The notes beneath the pieces are model-generated. The model was not told the origin of the DNA and ran no database searches. It saw only the letters and a program-made list of their open reading frames with translations. DNA of 64,000 bases from Schumannella luteola (GTDB taxonomy: Bacteria > Actinomycetota > Actinomycetes > Actinomycetales > Microbacteriaceae). Numbering within the stretch: the stretch's first letter is position 1; each line of letters begins with the position of its first letter. Below, piece by piece: positions 7,366 through 16,059 of the stretch. The DNA lies in contig NZ_JACBZY010000001.1 in NCBI RefSeq assembly GCF_013408685.1, forward strand, positions 1,054,001 through 1,118,000. The letters run 5' to 3'. The translations under genes were made by a program, and so were the position numbers.

Positions 7366-10300
7366 GTGCACCTGCTGTCTGTCTTCAGTCTGCGCAACCG
7401 CGCCCTGATCGCCCTGCTGACGATCGTCGTCGCGGCGTTCGGCGGGGTCGCGCTCACCACGCTCAAGCAGGAGCTCATCCCGAGCCTCACCCTGCCGCAG
7501 CTCTTCGTCGTGACGCAGTACCCGGGGGCGAGCCCCGATGTCGTCGAGAAGGATGTGTCGACCCCGATCGAGAGCGCTCTGCAGGGCATCGAGGGGCTCG
7601 AGTCGACGACCGCCACCTCGAACTCGGCCGTGTCGACCGTGTCGGCGTCGCTGAAGTACGGCACCGACATCGTCAGCACCGAGCAGAAGGTGCAGCTCGC
7701 GATGGGCCGCATCTCGAACCAGCTGCCCTCCGGCGTCGACCCGCAGGTCGTGACCGGGTCGATCGCCGACCTGCCCGTGCTCGTGCTCGCGGTCACGAGC
7801 GACAAGTCGGCGGACGATCTCAGCGACGCGCTGAAGGGCTCGACGGTCACCGAGATCGAGAAGACGGCCGGGGTGCGTGAGGCGAGCATCCTCGGCGACA
7901 GCGGCCAGCGCGTCACGATCACGCCTGACCTCGCCAAGCTGTACGGCGGCGGGTTCACCAGTCAGAGCATCCGCGACGCCCTCAAGAGCAACGGCGTGCT
8001 CATCCCCGCCGGAACCATCACCGAGAACGACCAGACCCTCATCGTGCAGGGCGGCGTGCGGCTGACGACCCCGGACGAGATCGCGAAGGTGCCGCTGCTC
8101 GCCGGATCGAGCGGATCGGGCGCCAACGCGGGTGCCGGGTCGGGCGCCGGCAGCGGAGCTGCCAGCGGCGCCGCGGGCGACAGCGGCGCCGCGGGCGCGG
8201 GCGGCGCGGATGCGACGGGCGGCTCCGGCGCGACCGGCGCCGCGACCGGCGGGTCTGATGGCGCCGTCACCACGATCGGCGACGTCGCCACGGTGAAGGT
8301 CGAGGCGAACCCGGTCACCGGCTACTCGCGCGTCGACGGCAAGGACTCGCTGTCGATCTCGATCACCAAGAAGCCCGACGGCAACACCGTCGACGTGTCG
8401 AAGGCGCTGCGCGCGCAGATCCCCGAGCTGCAGAAGGCCCTCGGCGACGGCACCGAGTTCACGGTCGTCTTCGATCAGGCGCCGTTCATCCAGCAGTCGA
8501 TCGAGAGCCTCGCGACCGAGGGGCTGCTCGGTCTCGGCTTCGCCGTCGTCATCATCCTGATCTTCCTGTTCTCGATCAGGTCGACGATCGTCACCGCGAT
8601 CTCGATCCCCGTGTCGGTGCTGATCACCCTGATCGGCATGCTCGCCGCGGGCTACACGCTCAACATCATCACGCTCGGCGCGCTGACGATCGCGATCGGC
8701 CGCGTGGTCGACGACTCGATCGTCGTGATCGAGAACATCAAGCGGCATATCGGCCTCGGCGAAGACAAGCTGACGGCCATCAAGAAGGCCGTGCGCGAGG
8801 TCGCGACCGCGGTCACCGCCTCCACCGTCACGACCGTCGCGGTGTTCCTGCCGCTCGCGCTCGTCAGCGACATCACGGGCGAGCTGTTCCGGCCGTTCGC
8901 GCTGACCGTGACGATCGCGCTCGCCGCCTCCCTCTTCGTCTCGCTGACGATCGTGCCTGTGCTCGCCTACTGGTTCCTCGGCAGCAAGAACCGCAAGCAC
9001 GCCGAGGCCGCCGTCGCGCCCGAGCAGGACGAGCTCGACAAGCCGACGCGCCTGCAGAAGGCGTACCTGCCGATCATCCGCGGAACGCTGCGCCATCCCG
9101 TCATCACCCTCGTCGCGGCGCTGCTGGTGCTCGTCGGATCGGGTGCGCTCGGCGGGGCGTTCCTGCAGTTCAACTTCCTCGGCGACTCGGGCCAGAACAC
9201 GCTCACGGTGACCCAGTCGATGAAGGCCGGCACCAGCCTGGATGCCAAGAACGACGCCGCCAAGAAGGTCGAATCGGCACTGCGCGGCATCGACGGCATC
9301 GACACCGTCGCGACCACGCTCGGCTCGAGCGGCAGCAGCCTGCAGTCCGCGTTCACGGGCGGCGGCGACGCGACCTTCAACATCACGACCGACCCCTCGG
9401 TCGACCAGACGAAGCTGCGCTCGAAGGTGCGCGACGCGGTCGGCGACCTCAAGGACGTCGGCGACGTCTCCGTCGCCGGCTCGGGCGGCGGATTCGGATC
9501 GAGCGACATCGAGGTCGACATCCTCGCGCCCGACTCGGCCAAGCTGCGCGACGCCTCCGACCAGATCCTCGAGAAGGTGCGCGCGCTGAAGGAGACCGCG
9601 CAGGCGGAGAGCAACCTCTCGGCCACGCAGCCCTACATCGCCATCGAGGTCGACCGGCAGAAGGCCGCGGCCGCCGGACTCAGCGAGGTCGCCGTGGGCG
9701 GGATCGTGGCGGATGCGATGCTGCCGACATCCATCGGCACGGTCGTGATCGACGAGAAGACCCTCGACATGTACATCGAGAACACGACCGCGCCGACGAC
9801 GCTGCAGGAGCTGCGGGACTTCCAGATCCCGACCGCCGCCGGTGCCGTTCCGCTGTCGACGCTCGCGACCGTCGAGCAGCGCGACGGACCCACCTCGGTC
9901 ACCACCGTGCGCGGCGTGCGCAGCGCGACCATCACGATCACGCCCGACACCCAGAACACGGCCGCCGCGTCCGCCGCGGTTCAGAAGGTGGTTGACGAGG
10001 TGAAGCTGCCCGACGGCGCGACCGCGACCCTCGGCGGCGTCACCAGCGACCAGGCGAACGCCTTCGGTCAGCTCGGGCTCGCGCTGCTCGCCGCGATTCT
10101 CATCGTCTACACGGTCATGGTGGCGACGTTCCGCAGCCTGCGGCAGCCGCTGCTGCTGCTGATCTCGGTGCCGTTCGCGGCGACCGGCGCGATCGCCTTG
10201 CAGGTGGCGGCGAACCTGCCGCTCGGCGTCGCCTCGATCATCGGCGTGCTCATGCTCGTCGGCATCGTCGTGACGAACGCGATCGTGCTGATCGACCTCG

Positions 10301-11001
10301 TCAACCAGTACCGCGACCGGGGAATGCGGGTGCGCGAGGCGATCACGCACGGCGCCGCGCGACGACTGCGGCCGATTCTCATGACCGCGGCGGCGACGAT
10401 CTTCGCGCTCGTGCCGATGTCGCTCGGACTCACCGGCCACGGCGGCTTCATCTCGCAGCCGCTCGCGATCGTCGTGATCGGCGGACTCGTGTCGTCGACG
10501 GTGCTGACGCTCATCGTGCTGCCGACCCTGTACTGGGTCGTCGAGGGCGCGAAGGAACGGCGGATGGATCGACGCGCAGCCAAGGCGGCGCTGGCCGGCG
10601 GGGGTGCGGTGGATCAGGCGACCGGGAGCGCGAACTCGGCGGATGCGGATGCGCGCGTGAGTGCGCTGGCTGGTGCTGGTGCTGGTGCTGGTGCTGGTGC
10701 TGGTGCTGGTGCTGTCGGCACCGCCGGTGCCGGTGCGCCGACGCCGCAGGGTTCTGCCCAGCGCGGCGCGGCCGAGGCGTCCGCCGGCTCGGCCGCGAGC
10801 TCGACGAGCGCACCCGCCGAGCCGGTGGTCGACGGACCGGCTGCGGCATCCCCCGGAACCTCGCCCGAGGCGCCGCCGGAGACTCCGCGCTCGACGTCGC
10901 CGGACGACGGCCCGGACGACGAGCCGCCGACGGCGGGTTCCGGCCCGACCGGCCCTGCGCCCTCATCCGGTCCCGGTCCGGTCTTCACGCCCCCGAGCTG
11001 A
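7366..11001 (+). CDS. RND-superfamily efflux permease (AcrB/HAE1-like)
   Basis: A 1211-residue inner-membrane drug or lipid exporter driven by proton motive force. Starting from a GTG with GGGAG 7 nt upstream, it shows the AcrB-type N-terminus (NRALIALLTIVVAAFGGVAL, then PSLTLPQLFVVTQYPGASP). Porter domains, two sets of six transmembrane helices and the helix with GRVVDDSIVVIENI follow; the acidic pair relays protons in this family. It is longer than the usual ~1040 residues for two reasons. One is a Gly/Ala/Ser-rich insert at about residues 247-300 in the first porter region. The other is a ~130-residue low-complexity C-terminal tail with an AG repeat. No membrane-fusion protein or outer-membrane partner gene is adjacent, as expected for a monoderm. 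Confidence 0.92.
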   Translation: MHLLSVFSLRNRALIALLTIVVAAFGGVALTTLKQELIPSLTLPQLFVVTQYPGASPDVVEKDVSTPIESALQGIEGLESTTATSNSAVSTVSASLKYGTDIVSTEQKVQLAMGRISNQLPSGVDPQVVTGSIADLPVLVLAVTSDKSADDLSDALKGSTVTEIEKTAGVREASILGDSGQRVTITPDLAKLYGGGFTSQSIRDALKSNGVLIPAGTITENDQTLIVQGGVRLTTPDEIAKVPLLAGSSGSGANAGAGSGAGSGAASGAAGDSGAAGAGGADATGGSGATGAATGGSDGAVTTIGDVATVKVEANPVTGYSRVDGKDSLSISITKKPDGNTVDVSKALRAQIPELQKALGDGTEFTVVFDQAPFIQQSIESLATEGLLGLGFAVVIILIFLFSIRSTIVTAISIPVSVLITLIGMLAAGYTLNIITLGALTIAIGRVVDDSIVVIENIKRHIGLGEDKLTAIKKAVREVATAVTASTVTTVAVFLPLALVSDITGELFRPFALTVTIALAASLFVSLTIVPVLAYWFLGSKNRKHAEAAVAPEQDELDKPTRLQKAYLPIIRGTLRHPVITLVAALLVLVGSGALGGAFLQFNFLGDSGQNTLTVTQSMKAGTSLDAKNDAAKKVESALRGIDGIDTVATTLGSSGSSLQSAFTGGGDATFNITTDPSVDQTKLRSKVRDAVGDLKDVGDVSVAGSGGGFGSSDIEVDILAPDSAKLRDASDQILEKVRALKETAQAESNLSATQPYIAIEVDRQKAAAAGLSEVAVGGIVADAMLPTSIGTVVIDEKTLDMYIENTTAPTTLQELRDFQIPTAAGAVPLSTLATVEQRDGPTSVTTVRGVRSATITITPDTQNTAAASAAVQKVVDEVKLPDGATATLGGVTSDQANAFGQLGLALLAAILIVYTVMVATFRSLRQPLLLLISVPFAATGAIALQVAANLPLGVASIIGVLMLVGIVVTNAIVLIDLVNQYRDRGMRVREAITHGAARRLRPILMTAAATIFALVPMSLGLTGHGGFISQPLAIVVIGGLVSSTVLTLIVLPTLYWVVEGAKERRMDRRAAKAALAGGGAVDQATGSANSADADARVSALAGAGAGAGAGAGAGAVGTAGAGAPTPQGSAQRGAAEASAGSAASSTSAPAEPVVDGPAAASPGTSPEAPPETPRSTSPDDGPDDEPPTAGSGPTGPAPSSGPGPVFTPPS
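10669..10710 (+). repeat. Hexanucleotide tandem repeat (GCTGGT)7 in the RND exporter tail
   Basis: Seven perfect copies of GCTGGT encode an Ala-Gly repeat in the cytoplasmic C-terminal tail of the exporter. Because the unit is six bases, slippage would change tail length without changing frame. Confidence 0.9.
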
Positions 11002-11016
11002 GCCGCACCCCGCATC

Positions 11017-11071
11017 GAGTGGCCGGAGATGCAGATCGCGCCCGGCGTGTCATCTGCACTTCTGGCCACTC
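11017..11071. repeat. 55-bp palindromic intergenic element, family 1, copy A
   Basis: Begins GAGTGGCCGGAG and ends TTCTGGCCACTC. The complementary termini flank a core containing GGCGTGTCATCTGCA. Length and core match the other family-1 copies at 11091, 11755, 11829, 11903 and 24275, so it is a member of a dispersed repeat family. It lies directly after the RND gene stop. Confidence 0.75.
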
Positions 11072-11090
11072 GGCGTCCCGCCTGACTCGT

Positions 11091-11145
11091 GGATGGCCGG
11101 AGCTGCACGCCCAACGCGGCATGTCGCGCGCATTCGCGGCCACCC
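11091..11145. repeat. 55-bp palindromic intergenic element, family 1, copy B (degenerate)
   Basis: Runs from GGATGGCCGGAGCTGCACGC to TTCGCGGCCACCC, with core CGGCATGTCGCG. It shares the terminal GGCC boxes, the TGCACGC block and the C-rich end with copy D at 24275, and is more diverged than the array at 11743-11958. Confidence 0.65.
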
Positions 11146-11268
11146 GCGGGCTTCGGCGGCCGGGTGCTCCGCGGCGCGCGAGGGGCGCGTTGGGCGACGA
11201 CGGTCGGGCGAGTGCCGGCGAGGGCTGACCCGGGTGCGGCGCGGGGATGCGCGGCGCAGGCTGGGCGG

Positions 11269-11682
11269 GTGAGCCTGCGCGACGACCTCGATTCCGAGCG
11301 CGGGGGCTGGGGTGATCGTGCCGGAGACCCGCGCGACCGGCCGTCTGCCGCCGTCGTGCCCGCAACCGCCGAGATCGTGCTCGTCATGGTGCTCGCTCCG
11401 GCGAACCTGGCGGCGACGGCGCTCGCCGCGGTCGCGCTGTGGTTCCGGCAGCTGGGGGTCGCGGCGTGCGGGCCGGATCATCCCTGCGATCTCGACCTGC
11501 TGCCCTGGTCGATCGGGGTGCCGCTCGTCGTCGGGATCGTCGCGGTCGCGGCGATCGCGGTGCTCGCGCCGATCGTCGGCGGGCGGGGGCGCCGCATCGG
11601 GTGGATCGCCGTGCTCGCGACCCTGCTGTGCGCCGTCGGCATCCTGAGCGGCATCGCCCTCAGCGTCACCGCCATCGGCTGA
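11269..11682 (+). CDS. Small hypothetical membrane protein
   Basis: No family recognised. From a GTG at 11269 it encodes 137 residues: a polar N-terminus (VSLRDDLDSERGGWGDRAGD), then three hydrophobic segments at about 30-52, 75-97 and 107-132. The external loop after the first segment carries two cysteines (VAACGPDHPCDLDLL). No good ribosome site is visible; an upstream start in the same frame would run through repeat elements and is less likely. It stands alone between two repeat blocks. Confidence 0.55.
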   Translation: MSLRDDLDSERGGWGDRAGDPRDRPSAAVVPATAEIVLVMVLAPANLAATALAAVALWFRQLGVAACGPDHPCDLDLLPWSIGVPLVVGIVAVAAIAVLAPIVGGRGRRIGWIAVLATLLCAVGILSGIALSVTAIG

Positions 11683-11742
11683 CATCCGTCCGCCGCTCGC
11701 GGACGGTGCTGCCGGCGCGATGACCCCGCGCCCCCTCGAGCC

Positions 11743-11958
11743 GCTCTCGATGGTGGGTGGCCAGAAATGGCACGCGACACGCCGTGCTGGTGTGCAGTTC
11801 GTGGCCACCCTGGGGTGCTCTCGATGGTGGGTGGCCAGAAATGGCACGCGACACGCCGTAATAGTGTGCGGTTTGTGGCCACCCTGGGGTGCTCTCGATG
11901 GTGGGTGGCCAGAAATGGCACGCGACACGCCGTTATGGTGTGCAGTTCGTGGCCACCC
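11743..11958. repeat. Tandem array of three family-1 palindromic elements (74-bp period)
   Basis: Three copies of a 56-bp palindromic element (11755-11810, 11829-11884, 11903-11958) are separated by identical 18-bp spacers containing GGGGTGCTCTCGATGG. Each copy starts GGGTGGCCAGAAATGGCACG and ends GTGGCCACCC. Differences are confined to a few central positions. This accounts for most of the 314-nt gap between the small membrane gene and the lipoprotein esterase; no gene is supported in it. Confidence 0.85.
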
Positions 11959-11996
11959 GAGTCGACCTGCACGGCGGGATCGCAGGGATCGGCGGC

Positions 11997-13250
11997 TCAG
12001 CCGGAGCTGGAGCTGGAGTCGTCGCCCACGGGATCCGCATCCGTGTCGCTCGCGCCGTCGCCCGCGCCGCCCGGCGGAACCGCGGCGACGCGCGGAGCGT
12101 CACGCAGCTTCGTGTCGAAGAACTCGATGATGCGGGCGCGCAGCGGGTCGTTGTCGGCGAGCATCGCGATGGAGTGGCGGGCGCCCTTGACCTTGATGTA
12201 GGTCGTGTCGACGCCCTTCGCGCGCAGCTGCGTCACGAAGCGGTTCGCCTGCTCGAGCGGGATGCGCTCCTTCGTCGAGTGCGCGACGAGGAACGGCGGA
12301 TCGGTCTTGTCGATGAACGAGGTCGCCGACGCCTTCTCGGCGGCGGGGCAGTCGGTCGTCGACGTGCAGCCGAGGTAGGTGAGCTGCACGGGCACGAAGT
12401 CGGGGGTGACGGCGACGCCGGTGAGGTCGATGGGTCCGCTCAGCTCGGCGACCGCGCTGACCCGCGCGTTCTCGTCGGTCGGGCCGGATCCGCGCGTGCC
12501 GAGCAGCGAGACCAGGTTGCCGCCGGCCGAGCCGCCCATCGCGCCGATGCGCTTCGGGTCGATGCGGAAGCGGTCCTGCTGGGCCGGCAGCCGCATCCAC
12601 CGCACCGCCTGCTGCAGGTCGGTGATCGCGGCCGGGAACGTGTACTGCGGCGCCAGTCGGTAGTCGGCGTTGGCGACGACGTAGCCGTTCTTCGCGATCC
12701 ACTGGCAGATGCTGCGCCAGGTCAGCTCGGCCTTGTCGCCGCGGCGCCAGCTGCCGCCGTGCACCAACAGGATCGCGGGCTGTGGGGTGTCGCTGCTCGC
12801 ACTGTTGCCGCTGCTATCGGAGCCGCCGCGGTCGCCGTTCGGATCGGGCGAGGGGGATGCGGAGCTCGAGTCGCTGACGCCGGTGTCATCGCCGCTCGCA
12901 TCGCCGCCGGAGTCACCCGTCGAGCCGTCGCCGGACGCGTCGTCGGAATCGCCGGCCGGATCGCCACCCGATCCGCCGGGCTTCTTCTGCCCGTCGCGGC
13001 TGTCGTAGCCCTCGGGCGGGAGGCAGATGTCGAGCGTGAGCTTCGTGCCGTCCTGCGCGGTGCCGTAGACGAGGTCGGGCACGACCGGAACGCCCGGGTC
13101 GGTCACGAATCCGGGGATCGCCGGTCGCGTCGGCGGGGTGTTGGTCTCGGCGTCGTCGCCGGTCGGCGTGCATCCGGCGACCAGCAGCAGTGCTGCGGCG
13201 AGGGTCGCCGCGGCACCGGAGGCTCGGATCGCTCGCGGGGACAGACGCAT
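11997..13250 (-). CDS. Secreted lipoprotein, alpha/beta hydrolase (BD-FAE/HSL-like esterase)
   Basis: A 417-residue lipoprotein. The signal peptide (MRLSPRAIRASGAAATLAAA) ends in the lipobox LLVAGC with Cys27 as the lipidation site. After a first strand region (GTKLTLDICLPPEGYDSRDG) comes a ~60-residue Gly/Ser/Asp-rich insertion. The hydrolase core follows: oxyanion motif LVHGGSW, nucleophile elbow GAMGGSAGG, and a late histidine in KGARHSIAML. A Ser-rich tail closes it. A frame extending upstream of 13250 exists but would remove the signal peptide from the N-terminus. Likely anchored outside the membrane; substrate unknown. The position of the low-complexity insert inside the catalytic domain is unusual. 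Confidence 0.85.
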   Translation of the reverse strand: MRLSPRAIRASGAAATLAAALLLVAGCTPTGDDAETNTPPTRPAIPGFVTDPGVPVVPDLVYGTAQDGTKLTLDICLPPEGYDSRDGQKKPGGSGGDPAGDSDDASGDGSTGDSGGDASGDDTGVSDSSSASPSPDPNGDRGGSDSSGNSASSDTPQPAILLVHGGSWRRGDKAELTWRSICQWIAKNGYVVANADYRLAPQYTFPAAITDLQQAVRWMRLPAQQDRFRIDPKRIGAMGGSAGGNLVSLLGTRGSGPTDENARVSAVAELSGPIDLTGVAVTPDFVPVQLTYLGCTSTTDCPAAEKASATSFIDKTDPPFLVAHSTKERIPLEQANRFVTQLRAKGVDTTYIKVKGARHSIAMLADNDPLRARIIEFFDTKLRDAPRVAAVPPGGAGDGASDTDADPVGDDSSSSSG

Positions 13251-13567
13251 CGCATCCACCCTAAGACGGCCATGCCGGGCGCCTCCCGAGTCATGCACAG
13301 TTGCGACCCGGGGCGACTGCGCGAGGTCGCGACGGATCGAGGGGTCGTATTCGCGGCGGATCCCGCGTATGCTCTGTCGGTCGGCTCTCGACACCTCGGC
13401 CAATTGCTGGTCGTGCGCATCACTTGTCTTGTCGTGCGGGCCGGATCGTCGCCATCTCTGGCGGCGAGGACTCATCTGCTGAGCAGCGGCCCCCGGTCAA
13501 AGAGTGCCCGGGTTCCCCAAACGCGTGTGTATTCGCGCGTCGTTCACGTAACCCTGGAAGTAGCACC
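13251..13567 (+). other. 317-nt gap; probable long 5' leader of the helicase gene
   Basis: No gene is supported here. A -10-like TATGCT (13368-13373) suggests a transcript with a leader of about 190 nt before the helicase ATG. It ends in GGAAG (13556-13560), 7 nt before the start. Long leaders are common on cold- or RNA-regulated DEAD-box helicase genes, but no known RNA family was recognised. Confidence 0.4.
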
Positions 13568-15880
13568 ATGCCCAAGAACATGGGCGCGCAGTCGCGCGCC
13601 GGAAAGAACAGCCCCGCCCGCGGCGGCGCGCGTGCCGGGGGCCCGAGCCCCAAGCACCGCGGCTACCGCCCCGACGGCGAGGGCTCCGCTCACGGCGGCA
13701 AGAAGCCCCGCTGGTCGGGCGAGCAGCGCGTCGCGCGCGGCCACTCCTCGGAGCGCCCTCGCGGCGGCGACCGCAACGACCGCCGGGACGCCCCGGTCGA
13801 CGGCCGTCCCAACTGGGAGCCCCGTGGACGCAACGGCGAGACGGCCGAGCCCGGCTACCGCGGCGGACGCAACGCCGGCGGCAACCGCGGCTTCGGCGGC
13901 GGACGCGATGACCGCCGTGACGACCGCGGCGGCCGTGGCTTCGACCGCGACCGCAGCGACCGCGGCCCGCGCGAGGACCGCTTCGGCGACCGCCCGCGCC
14001 GCGACTTCGGCGACCGTGACCAGAACCGCGATGGCGGCTTCCGCGGCGGCGACCGCAATCGCGACGGCGGCGACCGTCCGCGTCGTCAGTGGGATGACCG
14101 TCCCCGTCGTGACTTCGGCGACCGCGACCAGAACCGTGACGGCGGCTTCCGTGGCGGCGACCGCGACCGTGGTGACCGCGCCCGGCGCGAGAACCGCTTC
14201 GACGGCGCCGGCCGCAGCGACCGCGCTCCCCGCGCCCTGCGTCACGACCACACCCCGTTCCGCGAGGACCGCGCCGAGCGTCCCCGTCGTGACTTCGGCG
14301 ACGACCGCCCCCGTCGTGACTTCGGCGACCGCGAGGACCGCGGACCGCGTCGTGACTTCGGCGACCGCGACCGCGCTCCCCGCCGCGACTTCGGCGACCG
14401 CGACCAGAACCGCGACCGCGGCTTCCGTGGCGACCGCGACGACCGTCCGCGCCGCGACTTCAGCGACCGTCCCCGTCGTGACTTCGGCGACCGCCCCCGT
14501 CGCGACGACGACCGCGGCTACCGCGGCGACCGTGAGACGCAGGGCCACTACGGCCCGCGCCGCGACCGCGAGCCGGGTGCCGGAGTTCCCGACGACGTCG
14601 TGCTCGAGCGCCTGACCGCCGAGGCGATCCAGGTCGACGACACCGAGAGCACCTCGTTCACCGATCTCGGTCTCGGCGGCAACATCGTCACCGCGCTCGC
14701 CGAGCTCGGCGCCGCCAGCCCGTTCCCGATCCAGGCCGGCACCATCCCCGTCGTGCTCGAGGGTCGCGACGTGCTCGGCCGTGGCCGCACCGGCTCCGGC
14801 AAGACCATCGCCTTCGGCGCCCCGCTCGTCGAGCGCCTGCTGCGCCTGAACGCCGAGAAGTCGAGCAACGAGCGTCGCAAGCCGGGCCGCGCGCCCCGCG
14901 CGATCATCCTCGCGCCGACCCGCGAGCTGGCCCTGCAGATCGACCGCACCGTGCAGCCGATCGCCCGCAGCGTCGGCCTCTTCACCACGCAGCTCTACGG
15001 CGGCGTGCCCTACGCCCGTCAGTACGGCGCGCTGCAGCGCGGCGTCGACATCGTCGTGGGCACCCCGGGCCGCATCGGCGACCTGGTCAGCCAGGGCCGC
15101 CTCGACCTCTCGCAGATCGAGACCGTCGTGCTCGACGAGGCCGACCACATGTGCGACCTCGGCTTCCTCGAGCCGGTGCAGGACCTGCTGCGCCGCACGC
15201 CCGAGACCAGCCAGAAGCTGCTGTTCTCGGCCACGCTCGACGCGGCCGTCGCCGCGCTCGTCGACGAGTTCCTGCGCGAGCCGGCCGTCTACGAGGTCGC
15301 CGGTGAAGACCAGGACGCCTCGACCATCGAGCACCGCGTGTTCATGCTCGACCAGCGCGACAAGCAGGCCGTGCTGGCCGAGCTCGCCGCCGGCCCCGGC
15401 AAGAAGCTCGTCTTCGCGCGCACCCGTGCGTTCGCCGAGGACCTGACCGACATGCTCGAGGACTACGGCATCCGCGCCGTCAGCCTGCACGGCGACCTGA
15501 ACCAGTCGCGCCGCACGCGCAATCTCGAGAAGCTCACCAGCGGTCGCGCGACCGTGCTGGTGGCGACCGACGTGGCGGCCCGCGGCATCCACGTGGATGA
15601 CGTCACCCTCGTCATCCAGGCCGACGCGCCCGACGACTACAAGACGTACCTGCACCGCGCCGGCCGCACCGGCCGCGCGGGCAAGGACGGCATCGTCGTC
15701 ACCCTGGCGCCGTTCAACCGCCGCCGCCGCACCGAGTCGCTGCTGCAGCGCGCCGAGATCGAGGCCGAGTGGACCGAGGTGCGCCCGCGTGACGAGCTCA
15801 TCGCGCAGATCGCCGACCGCGCCAACGGCGTGGATGTCGACGGCGAGTCGGACGACTTCGCCGACACCGACGAGGACTGA
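13568..15880 (+). CDS. DEAD-box ATP-dependent RNA helicase with long RG/RD-rich N-terminus
   Basis: A 770-residue RNA helicase. Residues 1-340 are a disordered, highly charged region rich in Arg, Asp and Gly, with many RRDFGDR and NRDGGFRGGDR repeats likely to bind RNA. The helicase core follows: Q motif (FPIQAGTIP), Walker A GRTGSGKT with K412, PTRELALQI, TPGR, DEAD at 523-526, SAT, TDVAARGI and HRAGRTGRAG. In most bacterial DEAD-box helicases the RG-rich region is C-terminal; here it is at the N-terminus. Expected roles are ribosome assembly, mRNA decay or cold adaptation. The start has a GGAAG site and a conserved MPKNMGAQSRAGK N-terminus. Confidence 0.93.
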   Translation: MPKNMGAQSRAGKNSPARGGARAGGPSPKHRGYRPDGEGSAHGGKKPRWSGEQRVARGHSSERPRGGDRNDRRDAPVDGRPNWEPRGRNGETAEPGYRGGRNAGGNRGFGGGRDDRRDDRGGRGFDRDRSDRGPREDRFGDRPRRDFGDRDQNRDGGFRGGDRNRDGGDRPRRQWDDRPRRDFGDRDQNRDGGFRGGDRDRGDRARRENRFDGAGRSDRAPRALRHDHTPFREDRAERPRRDFGDDRPRRDFGDREDRGPRRDFGDRDRAPRRDFGDRDQNRDRGFRGDRDDRPRRDFSDRPRRDFGDRPRRDDDRGYRGDRETQGHYGPRRDREPGAGVPDDVVLERLTAEAIQVDDTESTSFTDLGLGGNIVTALAELGAASPFPIQAGTIPVVLEGRDVLGRGRTGSGKTIAFGAPLVERLLRLNAEKSSNERRKPGRAPRAIILAPTRELALQIDRTVQPIARSVGLFTTQLYGGVPYARQYGALQRGVDIVVGTPGRIGDLVSQGRLDLSQIETVVLDEADHMCDLGFLEPVQDLLRRTPETSQKLLFSATLDAAVAALVDEFLREPAVYEVAGEDQDASTIEHRVFMLDQRDKQAVLAELAAGPGKKLVFARTRAFAEDLTDMLEDYGIRAVSLHGDLNQSRRTRNLEKLTSGRATVLVATDVAARGIHVDDVTLVIQADAPDDYKTYLHRAGRTGRAGKDGIVVTLAPFNRRRRTESLLQRAEIEAEWTEVRPRDELIAQIADRANGVDVDGESDDFADTDED

Positions 15881-15939
15881 CCTCGAGCCGATCGTCGCCG
15901 CGGCCCTCGGGCTGCGACGCGTGAGGCACTGAGTCGATC

Positions 15940-15972
15940 GAGAGCCGCTCATCCCCGGGATGGGCGGCTCTC
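15940..15972 (+). terminator. Hairpin terminator of the helicase gene
   Basis: Arms GAGAGCCGC (15940-15948) and GCGGCTCTC (15964-15972) enclose a second perfect dyad, CATCCCCGGGATG, giving a long GC hairpin followed by GTCGTCTG. It lies 60 nt after the helicase stop. Confidence 0.75.
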
Positions 15973-16059
15973 GTCGTCTGCGCCGGTGGATGCTGCCGGT
16001 AGATGCCCGGCTGTGGATGCGCGGCGAGTCCGGCCCGAGCCGCTGGGTAGCCTGGAGGG

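Noticed and set aside
7231-10440. A 1069-codon open frame on the minus strand opposite the RND exporter
   Set aside because: It lies antisense to a clear transporter, encodes a His/Asp/Arg-rich sequence with no domain, and is a by-product of high GC.
11755-11958. Three regularly spaced repeats resembling a mini CRISPR array
   Set aside because: Spacers are identical rather than unique, repeats are palindromic end to end, related copies are dispersed, and no cas gene is present.
13544-15952. An 802-codon minus-strand frame opposite the DEAD-box helicase with repetitive Val/Ala/Thr sequence
   Set aside because: Mirror image of the RD-rich helicase repeats; no start signal or family.
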